Shown here in pieces: positions 6,347-15,540 of a stretch of 19,993 bases of DNA. Position 1 is the stretch's first letter. The number at the start of each line of letters is the position of its first letter. Made by a program: the position numbers and the translations under genes. This DNA is from an uncultured Synergistia bacterium (GTDB taxonomy: Bacteria; Eremiobacterota; SpSt-956; JAKJGF01): the NCBI GenBank assembly GCA_937888925.1, contig CALARM010000609.1:1-19993 (forward strand), in the 5' to 3' direction. The notes below the pieces were generated by a model. That model did no database searches, was not told where the DNA came from, and worked only from the letters and a program-made list of their open reading frames with translations.

Positions 6347-7108
6347 TTAATATCCAAGTTTCTCCAGATTGGCATCAACTTCATCAGAGAAGTGCAGATA
6401 AATAGCCGTAGTAGTGATATTACTGTGCCCGGCAATCTTCTGAACCTGTGGCAGCGGTATTCCCTTATTAACCAGCCTGGTCAGGAAAGAATGTCTCAGT
6501 GCATGAAAAGAAATTGCTATTCCCGCTCTCTTTGAGGATCTGGCAATGGTCGTTCTGGTATATTCATAACTTATGGTAAATCCTCTAAAAGTTTTTATCT
6601 CCTCTGACATATCTTTCGGCAGGTATGTTGTCCGGAATTTTCTCCCCTTACCGGTAATCTTAATAATTATATGCTCATTTACCTTTATATGTTTATCAGT
6701 TAGTTTTAGAACTTCATGGAGCCTTAGACCGGAATAAAAAGCAATCCTCATAGCCAGATTTAATTCCTTCCCTTTAGGAGTATCCGGCAATTTCTGAAGT
6801 ATCTCCATAAAATCATCTTCCGAGATAAGTTTCCTCTGGATATATTCAAGATTCCTGCTGTCCCCTCTCTTCTTCCATTTCGGGATATCAATATAAGCAA
6901 TTCCATGTTCTCTTAATTTTTTCGCCACAGATTTTGCCTGAAGATATCTGCTTTTAGATCTTACAGGTAAATTTCCTTCAATTAACCCTCTTGCAATTTT
7001 AATATATTCAAACTTAGTTTTATCTGAAAGAGAATAACCCATTATTGCTTCGAATCTCTTCAATTTCTCCTCCAGTCCATTATCTATATTCTCCTTTATT
7101 TTAGCCAT
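6347..7108 (-). CDS. tyrosine recombinase / integrase
   Basis: A site-specific recombinase of the XerC/D-lambda integrase superfamily, about 253 residues from the preferred ATG. All six catalytic positions are visible: R129 (YSGLRLHE), K154 (TGKGRKFR), H202-x-x-R205 (HALRHSF), H228 (GHSNITTT) and the nucleophile Y237 (AIYLHFS). Residues 10-100 form a short SAM-like core-binding domain. GAGGTGG is spaced correctly for the ATG at 7108; a GTG at 7120 would add four residues but has a poorer ribosome site. The compact size is typical of element-encoded or XerA-like recombinases. It reads in the same direction as the giant NACHT gene upstream. Likely responsible for mobility of the defence locus, or for local inversion. 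Confidence 0.9.
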   Translation of the reverse strand: MAKIKENIDNGLEEKLKRFEAIMGYSLSDKTKFEYIKIARGLIEGNLPVRSKSRYLQAKSVAKKLREHGIAYIDIPKWKKRGDSRNLEYIQRKLISEDDFMEILQKLPDTPKGKELNLAMRIAFYSGLRLHEVLKLTDKHIKVNEHIIIKITGKGRKFRTTYLPKDMSEEIKTFRGFTISYEYTRTTIARSSKRAGIAISFHALRHSFLTRLVNKGIPLPQVQKIAGHSNITTTAIYLHFSDEVDANLEKLGY

Positions 7109-7133
7109 TTTTATCACCACCTCATTTATATTA

Positions 7134-7158
7134 TATCACTAATTATAAGTTAGTGATA
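7134..7158. repeat. 9-bp perfect inverted repeat with 7-bp centre, upstream of the integrase
   Basis: TATCACTAA (7134-7142) and TTAGTGATA (7150-7158) are perfect inverted repeats around a seven-base centre (TTATAAG), 26 bases before the integrase ATG. Tyrosine recombinase core sites have this form: two inverted arms and a 6-8 bp crossover region. The left arm also overlaps a TATAAT-like box for the integrase on the minus strand (GATATAAT), so an operator for autoregulation is equally plausible. No second copy of the full site is visible in the window. Confidence 0.55.
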
Positions 7159-7222
7159 CATTTATTTTAAAAATTAAAAAATAGCTCAAACCTGGTTTTC
7201 TAAATTGAACCCATTAAAAATG

Positions 7223-10200
7223 TTAAATTATAGCTCCATATTGTTTAAGTATCTTCTTTTCTTCATCACTGAGCCTTGAGTCGGGATGTAAATCTCTCAT
7301 GTCCACTCCCTGAACAAGAAGTCCGTAAATATTTCTTATTGTTCTTATAGTGTCTCCTGTCGTTACGTTCCATTCTATAATTTCTTCGTCCTGCCTATTT
7401 CCCACCAGAGCTGTCTCTGATAATGGATTATAGCTAAAAAAATCAAATTCGAAGTCTGTTTCATAAAAATTAAGACATTCTCCTGTAAGTACATCCCATT
7501 CTTTGAAAAATTTTCTATCACAGGTAAAAATTTTCTTTCCGTCTCTACTGTAAGAAATATATTTACTTTCCTTTAAACGAATCCATTTTTCTGAATGTAC
7601 CTTTAAAAAATCTCGGGTTTTTATATCCCAGTCTTTCATATCCCAGTCGTTTATCTTTTCATCATAAGTGATTGATATTATTTCTATTTTGCCATCAGGC
7701 AATTCTCTGGAATTATATGACTTATAATCAGGTCGGATATGTGAAATATATTCCGGTAAATCCATAAGTTCACAGACATAGTATTCTGTATCTTCAGTAT
7801 TAAAATCATAAGTCCTGATACATTTGCCCTTTTCCAGATGCCATTCTTTAATCTTATATCTACAGGCAGAAATAAACTTTTCTCCATTTTTGCTGTAACT
7901 TATATATCTGACATTCTTATTATGACTTTCAAAACTCTTAATATATTTGCTAGTTCTTAAATCTATTTCTTTTATAATTCCATTAAAATTTGCACAGAGA
8001 GCCTTTATTCCATCAGGACTGTAAACAATAAAACATATTTCTATATCGGAATCATATCTATTAAGACACTCTCCTGTTTCTGTATCCCATTCTTCAATAA
8101 TAGTTCCACCGGAAATAATCTTTTTGCCATCGGGACTATAGTTAACACAGAATATCTTTTCAGAACTACTTTTATAAGTTCTGATTCTTTCTTTATTACC
8201 TGGATACCATTCTTCAATGGTATTATCTTTAATTTGCGCTATTTTCTTCCCATCAGGACTGTAACTTCTTAAGGAAAAGAAGTCAGATGATTTGTTATAG
8301 ATTCTGAGGCAGATACCTGTTTCGCTATCATATTCCTGTATTATACCATCATCATCAATAGAAACAATATTTTTACCATCAGGGCTGTAACAGGCAGATA
8401 TAATAGCCGGTAAGTTAATAGTAAATTCACTTTCTCCAGAATTAACATTAAATACTTCTGCCTCACCACTATTGTATATTAAAATAATCCGATCACCAGT
8501 TAAATTGTAACCAATAAAAGCAATCCAGAGAAAATCTCTTTTATATTTATATTCTCTGATATATTCCCCTGTTTTTGTATCCCATTCTTTTATTGTTTTC
8601 TTAAAATCTATAGAAATAATTTTACTTCCATCATTATTGTAATTTCCTTTAACTATCTCTTCAAAATGGCTTCTATAAATTTTGATACACTTATCAGATA
8701 TAAGATCCCATTCCTGTAATATACCATCTTCACTCGTAAAAAACATTTTATTCCCATCAGGACTGTGGCAGGCAAAGGTAATTTTATCTATTGTAGTGTA
8801 ATAGGTTCTAATACATTCTCCTGTTCTGGTATCCCATTCTTTTATTGTTTTATCACTGCTTCCTGAAACTATTCTATCTCCACTGGAATTGTAACTTACA
8901 AAATTAACATTATTGGAATGTCCCTTATAAGTTTTAATACATTCTCCTGTTCTGGTATCCCATTCTTTTATTGTTTTATCATCAGACGCAGATAAGAGCT
9001 TATTTCCATGAGTATTATACGTTATATATTCGATATAATCAGAATGTCCACAATAAACTTTTATGCATTCTCCAGTTTTTACATCCCATTCTTTTATGAG
9101 ACCGTTAAATTCTCCTGAAATGATTCTTCTATCGTCCGGACTATAACTTACAAAAACTACATCTGTTCCTGTCTCATATATTCTGATACATGCCCCTGTT
9201 TTTACATCCCATTCTTCTATGGCATCTCCACCTGATATAACCTTATTACAATCATTACTGTAACTTACACATGTAACATATCTGGCTTTCCCTTTATAAA
9301 TTCTGAAAGGTTTTATATCCCCCAGATTCCATTCTTCAGCACCTCTGTCATAAAGAGCTGCTATAGCACGTTTCCCATCAATACTATAACATCTTTCAGC
9401 GTGAGAAGCATAAAGTCTGCTATAACTTCTTATATATTCCCCTGTAACTGTATTCCATTCATATACTATTCTGTTTTTTGTTACAAATATTATTCTGTTT
9501 CCATCAGAACTGTAATTTATATATTCAATTTCTCCGGCTGCTCTTTCAAAGGTACTTATACATATACCTGTTTCTACATTCCATTCTTTTATTTTATTAT
9601 CTTCACCTGTAGAGACGATTTTATTCCCGTCAGGACTATAACTAACATAATCAACTCTGCCGGAATGTCCCTGATAAATGGAAATACATTCTCCTTCCTC
9701 TAAATTCCACTCTCTTATAAACCCTTCAGAATCGCCTGTAAGGATTTTTTCTTCGTCAGGACTGTAGCATATTGATAGAATAAGGCCGGAAGGACTTTCA
9801 ATAAAATTCACGTTATTCAATCTATCTGTTTCTAATATCCATTCTTCTATACCGTCTCCTCCAGTAATAATTTTATGTTTATCAGAACGCAAACATATAC
9901 ATTGTACATGTCCAGAATTGCCTTTATAGGTTCCAAAACTATCACCGTCTAATAATGTTAATTCAAAACCTTTATCATAAAGAGGTAATACACCAAATGC
10001 ATGATCACAGGAATATATCCTTTGAGATGAAATAATAGAGATCTTTTCATATGTTTCAAGACATTTCCCGGTTTTTGTATCCCATTCTTTGGTTATGCCA
10101 TCGAAGCTTTCTGAAATAATCCTGTTCCCATCAGTACTGTAGTTGACTCTTATTACAGATTCTGCATGTCCCTGAGGGAATATATTATCTCCATTAATCC

Positions 10201-13200
10201 TGCTGCCTGTCAGATTAGCACCATATAATTTCCCATCTATTTCCCCATGTCCGAGCATTACATTATTCAACAGGCTTTTACTCAGATCAAGATAGGAAAG
10301 ATCTGTATCACTGAGATCCACTCTTTTAGCTTTCAATATTTCAATTATATTTAATACCCTGTAATCCTGTCTTTTCTCTTTTGCATTTTGCGAGATTAAA
10401 GAATCAATAAACAGTCCTATATCATCATTACTCATATTCTTTAAATTTTTACTTCTGAGTAAATCAAGTGCTCTGTCCAGAATAGTTTCTTTTATTACGC
10501 CTTTTTTATAACTCTTTTCAATCACAGGCCTTCTTTTTGGTTCCTCCGTAAGTTCTCCAATCATATTTCGAAGATATGAAGGGAAGATACGGGAATATAA
10601 TTCGGGGAATGTGTTATCTCCGGATTTAATTCTTTCCTGTAATTTTTCCTTTATATAAACAGCAGAGAAATAATCTCTGAATTCAGAATGAAGAAAAGAG
10701 TAAAAACTGCTTTTTCCTGTATCTTTTAAGAGATAATATTTTTGTTTTAATTTTCTGATTGCTTCACTGATATTCTGTCTCTTACTGCTATCAAGAGAAG
10801 ATAATATTTCATCAGAAATTAATTCATCAAGATATGGATATGTTTCGAGAAATTCTTCTGAAGAATAAAGGATAAATTCTTCCTGAATAATATCTTTCAG
10901 AATACTACGGCTTAACTCGAAGAGACCATTACTCTCCATTTCATAAGCAATTCTTGGCAGAAGATGTCTTAAATAAAATCTGTGTAATGCTTTCTTTTGT
11001 GGAGAATTTTTATCATGTCTTAAAATATAGTATTCTATAAAATTATGAATTATCTCTGCCTTATAACGGGGAATATAAATAAAGTCATAGTCTTCTTTAC
11101 TATAATATTCTTTTATATATTTTTCTGTGTTGCAGTAAAGGGTTAACATCATAGGGTTTCTCAGAAGAGGGATTTCATCGAGTAAATCCTTTCTGAATAT
11201 CATTTTTTTTGATGACATAAAAACTTCTATCTGTTCATCTTCCAGAGATGTAATAAAAAGAGAGTTTAGCCCCTGCCAGCCTGGTATATTATTCAGATCA
11301 TAACGGCATGATATTATTATTTCCACACTTTTCATAAAATTTTTTATCTCATTCAGATTAAACAAAAGACTCGCTGTATCAACAGTAATTTCATCAAAAC
11401 CGTCCAGAAGAAATACATAAGAAGGCAATTCTTTATTATTTATTTGGATTTTTTCTTTATTTCTGAAGAAATTCTTAATAAATCTGATTTCTTTATCAGA
11501 AGGCATATAATTTAAATATTCCTCTATAATTATATGCCAGATAATATCTTTTCTTCTATCTTCTGTTAAGACATTATATAATTGATTATATCTTGAAAGG
11601 CTTATGAATACTGGTATGGGACACATAGAAGGATTGGAAAGAAATCTTTCATATAATTTTAAAAGAGAAGTGGTTTTCCCTGCTCCTCCTTCTCCTGTTA
11701 TTACGGCATGCCATCTATCAGGATTTTGCTGTAGTAATTCAACTGCCTGCCATGAATGTAATTTCTTCTCTTCAAAAACTACATCTGCAAGTATTTCATC
11801 TGCTATTTCTATAAAAGGATAGATGTTTTTAAGGATTTCCCCATAATGTTCTTTAGATTTATTAATGGAAATATCCGGATTAAAGGTAAGTTTTTCTACT
11901 ACTTCCAGGGCTGAAGTATATCTTTTGCTTTTATCAGGATGATTTGCTTTATCCATAAATTCTGCAAGACGGAGGTATTCGGTTTTATCGATACCTTCCC
12001 AGTTGATCCCTCTGTCTTTTTTTGTAATTCCTCTGTAATTAAAGGCAGATCTTTCAAATAAAACCTCAAAAATACTCGCAGAAAGAGCATATATATCATC
12101 AGAAAGACCGACAGGTAATCTTAAAGAAACATCGGGTGAACAATAAGGAGATGAACCTCCGGCAGGGACTGATCCGGCTTTTGTGGACAGGTCGAAATCG
12201 GTAAGGGTTACATTATTTTTATTTACAATTATATTCCCCGGTGTTATATCTCCATGAATAAAATTTTCCCTGTGTAATTCCGACAAGCCTTCACAGAGTT
12301 TTTTTATCCATTCCATAATGATTTCCTCTCTTTTTCCTTCCTTCAATTCATCAAGGTAAAGAGGCAGAACTCCTTTTATTTCACTCAAAGGTTCTCCTTC
12401 AATCCATTTGAGTAAAGCAGTTATTTCATTATTTTTCCATTCACGTCTTACTTCCAGAACTCCTGCAAGATAATTTCCTCCTGTTTGAGCACGGACTTTT
12501 GCATAGGCTTCCATTGCCTGTTCAGCTATATCTTTATTGGTTATAACCTTTGCCACATAGGGCCCTGATAGTTCCTCTCCTGTTTTTCCATCTATTTCTT
12601 TTACTTTAAAGGTACATCCAACATTACCTGAGCCAAGTTTATTTATTATTTTATAATATCTACCGTTTAACTCCTTTACAGTATCCTCATCCCAGTATTT
12701 TACATCAATCCGGCCTGCAGATAGATAAAGAGATGGTTTATATAATAAATCAAAATTTTCTCTTATTTCCTGAAGGGAGGCTCTTTTAAAAGGATCACTA
12801 TTAGTTCCACAGGATAAAATATGTAAAACTTCTTTAACTGGAGAAAAGTCTCCTTTATCTTTAAAAATAACATACAGGGTTTTACATAGAGAGTAAATAT
12901 CAGATTCTTCAGTGCATGCACCAAGACCTGAAGAAAGCACTTCAGGTGCGACTAAATCTTCTATACCTTTAAATTCAGGTGCTATGAAACCGGTAATGGT
13001 TACTGAACCGACAATTCTTGCAAATTGAAATCTGGTAAAAATAGGTTCATTATTTGAACGAACTCTTATTGTTTCAGGTGTAATATTTCTATGGAGAACA
13101 GTTTCATCGAAATTATTGTGAAAATCCTTTAATGCATCAAAACATAATTTTGCTGTTAAAATCCTGTCTTCTACTGTCCAGGTAATATCCTCAGACCTTT

Positions 13201-14065
13201 CAAAAAGAGATGGAGACTGAGGGTCTATATAGGTGAAAAAATATAATTCTCCGGGATAATTAACTGCTTCCTGAAAGGAATCCATAACAGGTGGAAGATA
13301 GCTGGATTTTTGAAGTTTCTGGAAAACGTTAAATTCTCTTTCTGCTATAAGATAGGGATTTTTTTCTCTAATAGCAGAAAAGTCATAGAGATTTAATATT
13401 ATTTTTTCTCTTCCCGGTTTACGTAACCCTTTGAAAACACGGTGGAATAATCCACTTCTATCTCCTATTAATTCGAGATTTGTAAAATTCTGAAAATTTC
13501 TGATAGTCCTGGAAAGTGTTATATTTGAAGAAGGTGCAAGAATATTACAAATTTTTTCAAGATCTTCTTTTTGTATGTTCAGCTCATTATTTATCAGAAA
13601 TATTTCTTTCCACTCGGAAAGACTGAAAACTTCAATTCCTTCGATCTGTTTACGTTTTCCATTTATTTCTTTAAATTTTTCCTTTTCATTTCCGGTCAAA
13701 AGGAAAAGTCCATTAATAAATCCGACTGAAGAATAATTATTTTTTCTGAGTTTCCCTGCAATCATCTTTGCTTTATGATTGATTTTTACTGCTTCATTTT
13801 TTATTGTTTCTATGTTGTGGCTATCATTGATATAAACTTTATTCCAGTGTTTGATTTCTATAACATAAATACCTTTTGTTCCTATGGCCACCATGTCAAT
13901 TTCAGGAGGTAATTGGTAGGAAAATCCGGAAGAAAGAGAAAGATTCGTTAATATATACCACTGATCAGTATTAGTAACACTTTTTAAACGGGCTTCTATA
14001 AATTCACAGGCATAATGTTCACTTTCATTTGCAAAATTTCCACAGGGTATAAGTTTTACCGGCAT
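7223..14065 (-). CDS. giant NERD-pseudokinase-kinase-NACHT-WD40 protein (PglW-like N-terminus)
   Basis: A 2280-residue multidomain protein. NERD nuclease-related domain at about 15-130 (D57, E70-I-K72). Kinase-fold region at about 205-430 with degenerate motifs (HRNITPETI at 325, TRF for DFG), probably a pseudokinase. A second, apparently active Ser/Thr kinase at about 470-730: GSGNVG from 478, K506, HGD with D606, and DFD at 623-625. NACHT/STAND NTPase from about 770, with Walker A GEGGAGKTT (791-799), Walker B LLDGFDE (D888) and RNPMMLTLYC; then a helical region with a LHSEFRDYF motif. Pentapeptide-like strip at 1249-1299, then about 22 WD40 repeats to residue 2240 and a short acidic-basic tail. 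NERD plus kinase recalls PglW of type 2 BREX; NACHT plus WD40 recalls STAND sensors. AAAGGA before the ATG supports the start, 12 bases after the 91-codon gene. Confidence 0.88.
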   Translation of the reverse strand: MPVKLIPCGNFANESEHYACEFIEARLKSVTNTDQWYILTNLSLSSGFSYQLPPEIDMVAIGTKGIYVIEIKHWNKVYINDSHNIETIKNEAVKINHKAKMIAGKLRKNNYSSVGFINGLFLLTGNEKEKFKEINGKRKQIEGIEVFSLSEWKEIFLINNELNIQKEDLEKICNILAPSSNITLSRTIRNFQNFTNLELIGDRSGLFHRVFKGLRKPGREKIILNLYDFSAIREKNPYLIAEREFNVFQKLQKSSYLPPVMDSFQEAVNYPGELYFFTYIDPQSPSLFERSEDITWTVEDRILTAKLCFDALKDFHNNFDETVLHRNITPETIRVRSNNEPIFTRFQFARIVGSVTITGFIAPEFKGIEDLVAPEVLSSGLGACTEESDIYSLCKTLYVIFKDKGDFSPVKEVLHILSCGTNSDPFKRASLQEIRENFDLLYKPSLYLSAGRIDVKYWDEDTVKELNGRYYKIINKLGSGNVGCTFKVKEIDGKTGEELSGPYVAKVITNKDIAEQAMEAYAKVRAQTGGNYLAGVLEVRREWKNNEITALLKWIEGEPLSEIKGVLPLYLDELKEGKREEIIMEWIKKLCEGLSELHRENFIHGDITPGNIIVNKNNVTLTDFDLSTKAGSVPAGGSSPYCSPDVSLRLPVGLSDDIYALSASIFEVLFERSAFNYRGITKKDRGINWEGIDKTEYLRLAEFMDKANHPDKSKRYTSALEVVEKLTFNPDISINKSKEHYGEILKNIYPFIEIADEILADVVFEEKKLHSWQAVELLQQNPDRWHAVITGEGGAGKTTSLLKLYERFLSNPSMCPIPVFISLSRYNQLYNVLTEDRRKDIIWHIIIEEYLNYMPSDKEIRFIKNFFRNKEKIQINNKELPSYVFLLDGFDEITVDTASLLFNLNEIKNFMKSVEIIISCRYDLNNIPGWQGLNSLFITSLEDEQIEVFMSSKKMIFRKDLLDEIPLLRNPMMLTLYCNTEKYIKEYYSKEDYDFIYIPRYKAEIIHNFIEYYILRHDKNSPQKKALHRFYLRHLLPRIAYEMESNGLFELSRSILKDIIQEEFILYSSEEFLETYPYLDELISDEILSSLDSSKRQNISEAIRKLKQKYYLLKDTGKSSFYSFLHSEFRDYFSAVYIKEKLQERIKSGDNTFPELYSRIFPSYLRNMIGELTEEPKRRPVIEKSYKKGVIKETILDRALDLLRSKNLKNMSNDDIGLFIDSLISQNAKEKRQDYRVLNIIEILKAKRVDLSDTDLSYLDLSKSLLNNVMLGHGEIDGKLYGANLTGSRINGDNIFPQGHAESVIRVNYSTDGNRIISESFDGITKEWDTKTGKCLETYEKISIISSQRIYSCDHAFGVLPLYDKGFELTLLDGDSFGTYKGNSGHVQCICLRSDKHKIITGGDGIEEWILETDRLNNVNFIESPSGLILSICYSPDEEKILTGDSEGFIREWNLEEGECISIYQGHSGRVDYVSYSPDGNKIVSTGEDNKIKEWNVETGICISTFERAAGEIEYINYSSDGNRIIFVTKNRIVYEWNTVTGEYIRSYSRLYASHAERCYSIDGKRAIAALYDRGAEEWNLGDIKPFRIYKGKARYVTCVSYSNDCNKVISGGDAIEEWDVKTGACIRIYETGTDVVFVSYSPDDRRIISGEFNGLIKEWDVKTGECIKVYCGHSDYIEYITYNTHGNKLLSASDDKTIKEWDTRTGECIKTYKGHSNNVNFVSYNSSGDRIVSGSSDKTIKEWDTRTGECIRTYYTTIDKITFACHSPDGNKMFFTSEDGILQEWDLISDKCIKIYRSHFEEIVKGNYNNDGSKIISIDFKKTIKEWDTKTGEYIREYKYKRDFLWIAFIGYNLTGDRIILIYNSGEAEVFNVNSGESEFTINLPAIISACYSPDGKNIVSIDDDGIIQEYDSETGICLRIYNKSSDFFSLRSYSPDGKKIAQIKDNTIEEWYPGNKERIRTYKSSSEKIFCVNYSPDGKKIISGGTIIEEWDTETGECLNRYDSDIEICFIVYSPDGIKALCANFNGIIKEIDLRTSKYIKSFESHNKNVRYISYSKNGEKFISACRYKIKEWHLEKGKCIRTYDFNTEDTEYYVCELMDLPEYISHIRPDYKSYNSRELPDGKIEIISITYDEKINDWDMKDWDIKTRDFLKVHSEKWIRLKESKYISYSRDGKKIFTCDRKFFKEWDVLTGECLNFYETDFEFDFFSYNPLSETALVGNRQDEEIIEWNVTTGDTIRTIRNIYGLLVQGVDMRDLHPDSRLSDEEKKILKQYGAII
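8809..8981 (-). repeat. near-identical WD40 blades at DNA level (47-bp exact repeat, 126-bp period)
   Basis: A 47-base stretch at 8809-8855 recurs exactly at 8935-8981, 126 bases or 42 codons away, which is one WD40 blade. It encodes the blade end TIKEWDTRTGECI. Such identity within a gene whose other blades are diverged points to recent duplication or gene conversion of propeller blades. Confidence 0.85.
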
Positions 14066-14077
14066 ATATAAATCCTT

Positions 14078-14347
14078 TTAATCTTTATATTCTTCATCAT
14101 CATCTGAATTATCTGTATGAAGTTCGTTAATAAAGCGATCTGTAAGGTTTTGTTCTTTTAACCATTTATAAGAACATTTGTAAATTGTTTTAATACCTTC
14201 TTCTTCAAAATATTCCAGTTCTTCCCGAAGAATTTTACTGTTATGACATCCATTCAAGAAAAATTTATTTTTTAATTTACTTAAAGAAACGTATGCTTTA
14301 CACATTGATACAGGAAATATATCTTCATCTCTAACTTCTTTGTTCAT
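14078..14347 (-). CDS. small protein of unknown function, upstream partner of the giant kinase-NACHT protein
   Basis: About 89 residues from the preferred ATG at 14347, which has AAGGA six bases upstream; an ATG two codons earlier at 14353 overlaps the end of that site and is less likely. The body is mixed helical with two cysteines (SMCKAYVSLSKLKNKFFLNG, then CHNSKI, and later YKCSYKWLKEQN). The C-terminus is strongly acidic (NSDDDEEYKD). No signal peptide, membrane helix or known motif is seen. It ends 12 bases before the giant gene, so the two are surely cotranscribed and perhaps coupled. That position suits an adaptor or inhibitor of the large protein, but I do not recognise it. Confidence 0.65.
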   Translation of the reverse strand: MNKEVRDEDIFPVSMCKAYVSLSKLKNKFFLNGCHNSKILREELEYFEEEGIKTIYKCSYKWLKEQNLTDRFINELHTDNSDDDEEYKD

Positions 14348-14424
14348 AACCATTCCTTTTTTCTAGAATTATTTAATTAGAAACTTCATTTATTTACATC
14401 ATTTACTTCTTAATAAACCCTATA

Positions 14425-15450
14425 TTAAGTATCATCTTTATAATTAGCTGTAGGTAATAAATGATAAACATCTGTTACGCTGCTGTTTCTATATTGATAG
14501 ATTTTTTTTGCCAACCTCTCTTTTCCCTCTTTAATTGCCATTGCTTCCCTATAATAATCAAGAGCTTCTTTATGTTTCCCTTCATCCATTGATTTATGTC
14601 CTAAAGCTAACCATTTATTTAACTGTTTAGCTTTTTGCTGTTCTTGAATCATTAGTAATCTGTTTCTAATTTGCTTGAATTCAAGGAACTCTGTTTTATC
14701 TAACACCTTGCTATTATTTACTATTAAAGTAATTTCGTATTCCTGAAATCCTAAAGACCTTAACTTTTTCTTGAGTTCCTCCTTCCTGAGTGTAATATAT
14801 ATCATTGATGTTAAGACCCTTATTTTCCCATAACTTATCTTATCTTTTAACTTATTTATTGTTCCATTACTAATTCCTAGCAAAACATTATTTATTTTTT
14901 TAGGAGTTCCCAAAACAGATTCATTTTTTGGAACTATATGAGCAGATTTTTTTTCAGACACTCCAATTTTAGATATTTTACAATTACTTATTATTAATGA
15001 AATTTCTTCTTCTTGAGCTCCATAAGACCTTAATTTCTTTTCAAGTGTCTTACTTTTACTTGTATTAAACTTGGTCGATATTCTTGCTTTTAAATATTTT
15101 ATTATATTTGGACTTATCTTATCTTTTAACTTATTTATTGTTTCATTACTAATTTCCAGTAAAACATTATTTACTTTTTTAGGAGTTCCCAAAACAGATT
15201 CATTTTTTGGAACTATATGAGCAGATTTTTTTTCAGACTCTCTAATTTTTGGTATTTTACAATTACTTATTATTAATGAAATTTCTTCTTCTTGAGCTCC
15301 AAAATACCTTAATCTCTTTGCAAGTTTCTTACTTTCGCTTGTATTAGTCTTGGTCAGTATTCTTGCCTTTAAATACTTCATTATATTTGGACGTATCTTG
15401 TCTTTTAATTTTTCTATTGTTTCATTAGTAATCTTTATATGGAACGGCAT
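14425..15450 (-). CDS. RecX-like helical-repeat protein with TPR-like C-terminus
   Basis: A 341-residue protein, lysine-rich. Three copies of a helical unit lie at about 5-65, 98-158 and 191-250; the first two sit in near-identical 93-residue blocks joined by the linker SEKKSAHIVPKNESVLGTPK. Each unit has the pattern KARI-TK-NTS-SK-L-K-LR-(F/Y)GAQEEEISLII. The third (LRKEELKKKLRSLGFQEYEI) recalls the three-helix repeats of RecX, the RecA-filament modulator; the resemblance is by eye and weak. Residues 280-312 look like one TPR (WLALGHKSMDEGKHKEALDY). A strong AGAGAGGGGGAG precedes the ATG. It lies between brxL and the 91-codon gene, all on one strand. Role unknown; a protein-protein adaptor is most likely. 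Confidence 0.6.
   Translation of the reverse strand: MPFHIKITNETIEKLKDKIRPNIMKYLKARILTKTNTSESKKLAKRLRYFGAQEEEISLIISNCKIPKIRESEKKSAHIVPKNESVLGTPKKVNNVLLEISNETINKLKDKISPNIIKYLKARISTKFNTSKSKTLEKKLRSYGAQEEEISLIISNCKISKIGVSEKKSAHIVPKNESVLGTPKKINNVLLGISNGTINKLKDKISYGKIRVLTSMIYITLRKEELKKKLRSLGFQEYEITLIVNNSKVLDKTEFLEFKQIRNRLLMIQEQQKAKQLNKWLALGHKSMDEGKHKEALDYYREAMAIKEGKERLAKKIYQYRNSSVTDVYHLLPTANYKDDT
14896..15238 (-). repeat. 279-bp internal duplication (64-bp exact core)
   Basis: Bases 14896-14959 recur exactly at 15175-15238. The offset of 279 bases equals 93 codons and matches the protein repeat of the 341-residue gene. Flanking parts of the two units differ by scattered substitutions, while this linker-coding core is unchanged, so the duplication is recent or the core is being homogenised. 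The third unit shares no such linker. Confidence 0.88.
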
Positions 15451-15540
15451 AAAATTCTCCCCCTCTCTTTAAATAAATATTGGGTATTAACCAACAAACG
15501 TCATAAAAATTTCATATTTAAAGGATCCTTTTATTATTGT
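15451..15540 (-). other. spacer between brxL and the repeat-protein gene
   Basis: Ninety bases with a perfect 12-bp palindrome AAAGGATCCTTT at 15520-15531, just after the brxL stop. No T run follows on the minus strand, so it is a poor terminator candidate; transcription probably continues into the next gene. No clear promoter was found. Confidence 0.35.

Noticed and set aside
7165..7222. Hairpin plus T-rich stretch as a terminator of the giant gene
   Set aside because: The best stem is six pairs with a wobble and competes with a tight AAACC-A-GGTTT fold; the evidence is too weak to call.
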